From assembly GCF_051020955.1 (NCBI RefSeq), contig NW_027476278.1, forward strand, positions 248,001-312,000: 64,000 nt of DNA. Reading direction: 5' to 3'. Source of the stretch: Megalopta genalis. Taxonomy: Eukaryota > Arthropoda > Insecta > Hymenoptera > Halictidae. The notes below the pieces were generated by a model. The model saw nothing but the letters and a program-made list of their open reading frames with translations, did not search any database and had not been told where the DNA came from. Of this stretch, positions 61,801 through 64,000 are shown one piece after another; positions within the stretch are counted from its first letter, which is position 1, and every line of letters starts with the position of its first letter. A program made the translations under genes and the position numbers.

Positions 61801-64000
61801 ATTTAGGTTCACATACTTGTGATATAAGTGATATAGCTTCAAATGTAGGCGAAACAAACGAGTTAGCTTCAAACACATGCGAAACACATGATTTAGCTTC
61901 TAATCAATGCGAAGTAGAAGGCTGATCTTCGTATCCATGCGAAACAAATGGATTAGCTTCATATACTTGTGATATACATGATTTAGCTTCAACAACATGC
62001 GAAACCAAACCGAGTTAGCTTCAAGTCCAAGCAAAAACATGATTTAGCATCAAGTCAACATGAAGTTGATGGCTTAGCTTCAAATCCATGCGAAACGAAT
62101 GATTTAGGTTCACATACTTGTGAATATAAGTGATATAGCTTCAAATGTAGGCGAAACAAACGAGTTAGCTTCAAACCCATGCGAAACACATGATTTAGCT
62201 TCTAATCAATGAGAAGTAGAAGGCTGATCTTCGTATCCATGCGAAACAAATGGATTAGCTTCATATACTTGTGATATACATGATTTAGCCTCAACCAGCA
62301 TGCGAAATAAACGAGTTAGATTCAAATCAATTCGAAGTATAATGGTTATCTTCGAATCCATGCGAAACAAATGGTTTAGCCTGCAAATACTTGTGATATA
62401 CATGATTTAGCTTCAAACTGCATGCGAAACAAACGAGTTAACTTCAAATCCATGCGAAACACATGATTTAGCCTCAAATCAATGCGAAGTAGAAGGCTTA
62501 TTTTCGAATCCATGCGAACAAATGGTTTAGCTTCAAATCCTTGTGATATACATGATTTAGCTTCAACTGCATGCGAAACAAACGAGTTAGCTTAAAATCC
62601 ATGCGGAACACATGATTTAGCTTCAAATCAATGCGAAGTAGAAAGCTGATCTTCGAATCCATGCGAAGCAAATGGTTTAGCTTCAAATACTTTTGATATA
62701 CATGATTCAGCTTCAACTGCATGCGAAACAAACGAGTTAGCTTTAAATCCATGCGAAACACATGATTTAGCTTCAAATCAATGCGAATTAGAAGGGTTAT
62801 CGTCGAATCCATGCGAAACAAATGATATAGCTTCAAATACTTGTGATATACACGATTTAGCTTCAACAGCATCCGAAACAAACGAGTTAGATTCAAATCC
62901 ATGCGAAACCCATGATTAGATTAAAATCAATGCGAAGTAGAAGGCTTATCTTCGAATCCATGCGAAACAAATGGTTTAGCTTCAAATACTTGTGATATAC
63001 ATGATTTAGCTTCAACTGCATGCGATACAAACGAGTTAGCTTAAAATCCATGCGGAACACATGATTTAGCTTCAAATCAGTGCGAATTAGAAGGCTGATC
63101 TTCGAATCCATGCGAAGCAAATTGTTTAGCTTCAAATACTTTTGATACACTTGATTTAGCTTCAACAGGATGCGAAACAAACGAGTTAGCTTCAAATCCA
63201 AGCGAAACACATGATTTATCTTCAAATCAATGCGAATTAGAAGGGTTATCTTGGAATGCATGCGAAACGTATGATATAGCTTCAAATACTTGTGATATAC
63301 ATGATTTAGCTTCAACAGCATGCGAAACGGACGAGTTAGCTTCAAATCCTATGCGAAACACATGATTTAACATCAAATCAATGCGAAGTAGAAGGCTGAT
63401 CTTCGACTCCATGCGAAGCAAATGGTTTAGCTTCATATACTTGTGATATACATGATTTAGCTTCACTGCATGCGAAACAAACGAGTTAGCTTAAAATCCA
63501 TGCGGAACACATGATTTAGCATCAAATCAATGCGAAGTGGAGGCTTACCTTCGAATCCATGCGAAACGAATAGTTTAGCTTCAAATACTTGTAATATACA
63601 TGATTCAGCTTCAACTGCATTCGAAACAAACGAGTTAGCTTTAAATCCATGCGAAAGACATGATTTAGCATCAAATCAATGCGAAGTGGAAGACTTATCT
63701 TCGAATCCATGCAGAACGAATAGTTAGCTTCAAATACTTGTGATATACATGATTCAGCTTCAACTGCATGCGAAACAAACGAGTTAGCGTTAGATCCATG
63801 CGAAACACATGATTTAGCTTCAAATCAATGCGAATTAGAAGGGTTGTGTTGGAATCCATGCGAAACGTATGATATAGCTACAAATACTTGTGATATACAT
63901 GATATAGCTTCAACAGCATGCGAAAAAACGAGTTAGCTTCAAATCCATGCGAAACACATGATTTAGATTCAATCGATGCGATTTAGAAGGGGTTATCTTG
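61801..64000. repeat. Right edge of window: right-dialect units, indel-rich
   Basis: Spacer-like elements at 61,811 and 62,111 are only 300 bp apart, closer than in the 1,319-bp arrays. Units after 62.4 kb are a mixture of A with TTTGATAC, C with AAAATCC, and GTTATCTTGG variants, with many private indels such as AATCCTATGCG near 63,347 and GAAAAAACGAG near 63,921. The array runs off the window. No gene is seen. Confidence 0.75.

Larger units (their letters stand above)
1..64000. repeat. 30-bp satellite array with a 150-bp five-monomer higher-order unit (fills the window)
   Basis: Every part of the window is made of 30-bp monomers that start TTAGCTTCA (or TTATCTTCG) and carry a TGCGA or TGTGA core. 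Five types recur in the order A-B-C-D-E and give a 150-bp unit; the pattern returns every 300 bp throughout. Types differ mainly in bases 13-15 and 22-30. Read in the TTA frame they are decapeptides of the form L-A/S-S-N/T-x-C-E/D-x-x-D/E/G, with one cysteine per monomer. Stops and 1-bp shifts interrupt that frame everywhere, so I call this satellite DNA and not a coding repeat. GC is about 37% (55 of 150 in the consensus). No unique-sequence island, transposon, tRNA or rRNA is visible. The array runs off both ends of the window, so its full size is unknown. The most likely setting is a eukaryotic heterochromatic satellite; this is inference. Confidence 0.97.
57386..64000. other. Indel-rich patch 2 (probable sequence error)
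   Basis: Indels resume at GAATTAGCTCGAATTAGC (57,380-57,398), about 10 bp longer than the other copy. They remain dense: CAAAACGAG (57,686), CGAAAGTAG (58,311), GGCCCTTAGC (59,070), CTTCTTCG (61,173), GAAACCAAACCGAG (61,999), CAAACTGC (62,414), AAGGGGTT (63,987). The intervening 54.1-57.38 kb is clean and agrees with 34.3-37.5 kb. Confidence 0.7.

Noticed and set aside
1..64000. A giant repetitive protein gene (adhesin- or silk-like) spanning the window
   Set aside because: No frame stays open for more than about 1.2 kb. Nonsense variants and 1-bp shifts occur in every frame throughout, including the clean part left of 50 kb, and are shared by duplicated units.
1..64000. CRISPR array (30-bp repeats)
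   Set aside because: There are no unique spacers: every 30-bp interval is itself a related monomer, and the repeats follow a five-type cycle. No cas-like gene is present.
1..64000. Open frames on both strands as evidence of coding
   Set aside because: A 30-bp monomer without a stop in three of six frames is expected by chance, and a period divisible by three then extends these frames automatically. Length alone is not evidence here.
1..64000. Telomeric repeat
   Set aside because: Short G-rich telomere-like runs are absent; the 30-bp monomer has no resemblance to them.
1..64000. Pentapeptide-repeat protein signature in the forward frame (xDLAS)
   Set aside because: Only every second pentapeptide fits; the alternate five residues (NPCET, NQCEV) do not match, so the family is not supported.

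Overview
The whole 64 kb window is one uninterrupted tandem repeat. I see no recognisable gene, RNA gene, transposon or unique-sequence island anywhere in it. The base unit is a 30-bp monomer of about 37% GC that starts TTAGCTTCA and carries a TG[CT]GA core. Five monomer types, called A to E here, follow each other in fixed order and make a 150-bp higher-order unit. By length there are roughly 2,100 monomers, or about 425 units. In the one forward frame that is mostly open, the five types read LASNTCDIHD (A), LASTACETNE (B), LASNPCETHD (C), LASNQCEVEG (D) and LSSNPCETNG (E). That frame is broken all along the window by nonsense variants and 1-bp shifts. Two reverse frames are also open within each monomer. 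I therefore read the array as satellite DNA, not a gene.

Organism: a homogeneous array this large, with nested higher-order repeats and no genes, suggests a eukaryotic satellite or heterochromatic block, for example centromeric, pericentromeric or subtelomeric. The sequence gives no clue to species. CpG is not depleted (6 per consensus 150-bp unit against about 5 expected), which argues against long-term heavy CpG methylation.

Layout. (1) 1-34.8 kb is the 'left dialect', built by successive large tandem duplications of 2,487 bp (from 1,087), 4,344 bp (from 11,900), 5,239 bp (from 19,107, overlapping the previous one) and exactly 2,400 bp (from 28,343), with shorter 150/299/449/748-bp expansions between them. 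(2) 34.8-41.2 kb is the 'right dialect', with a 1,319-bp higher-order repeat (44 monomers less 1 bp). (3) 41.2-50.7 kb alternates between dialects, with sharp switches near 41,209, 44,734, 45,785 and 50,693, and contains a 5,964-bp displaced duplication. (4) 50.7-64 kb is right dialect again: a second 1,319-bp array and a second copy, 19,836 bp away, of the 34.8-41 kb segment.

A diverged spacer-like monomer pair containing an AT-rich imperfect dyad occurs about 40 times and is the best landmark for the large periods. From about 50,370 the sequence abruptly gains many private single-base indels, with a clean patch at about 54.1-57.4 kb. This looks more like uncorrected long-read error than biology, so the right-hand end should be treated cautiously. 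All statements come from reading the sequence by eye; identities and boundaries (about ±30 bp) were not computed by alignment.
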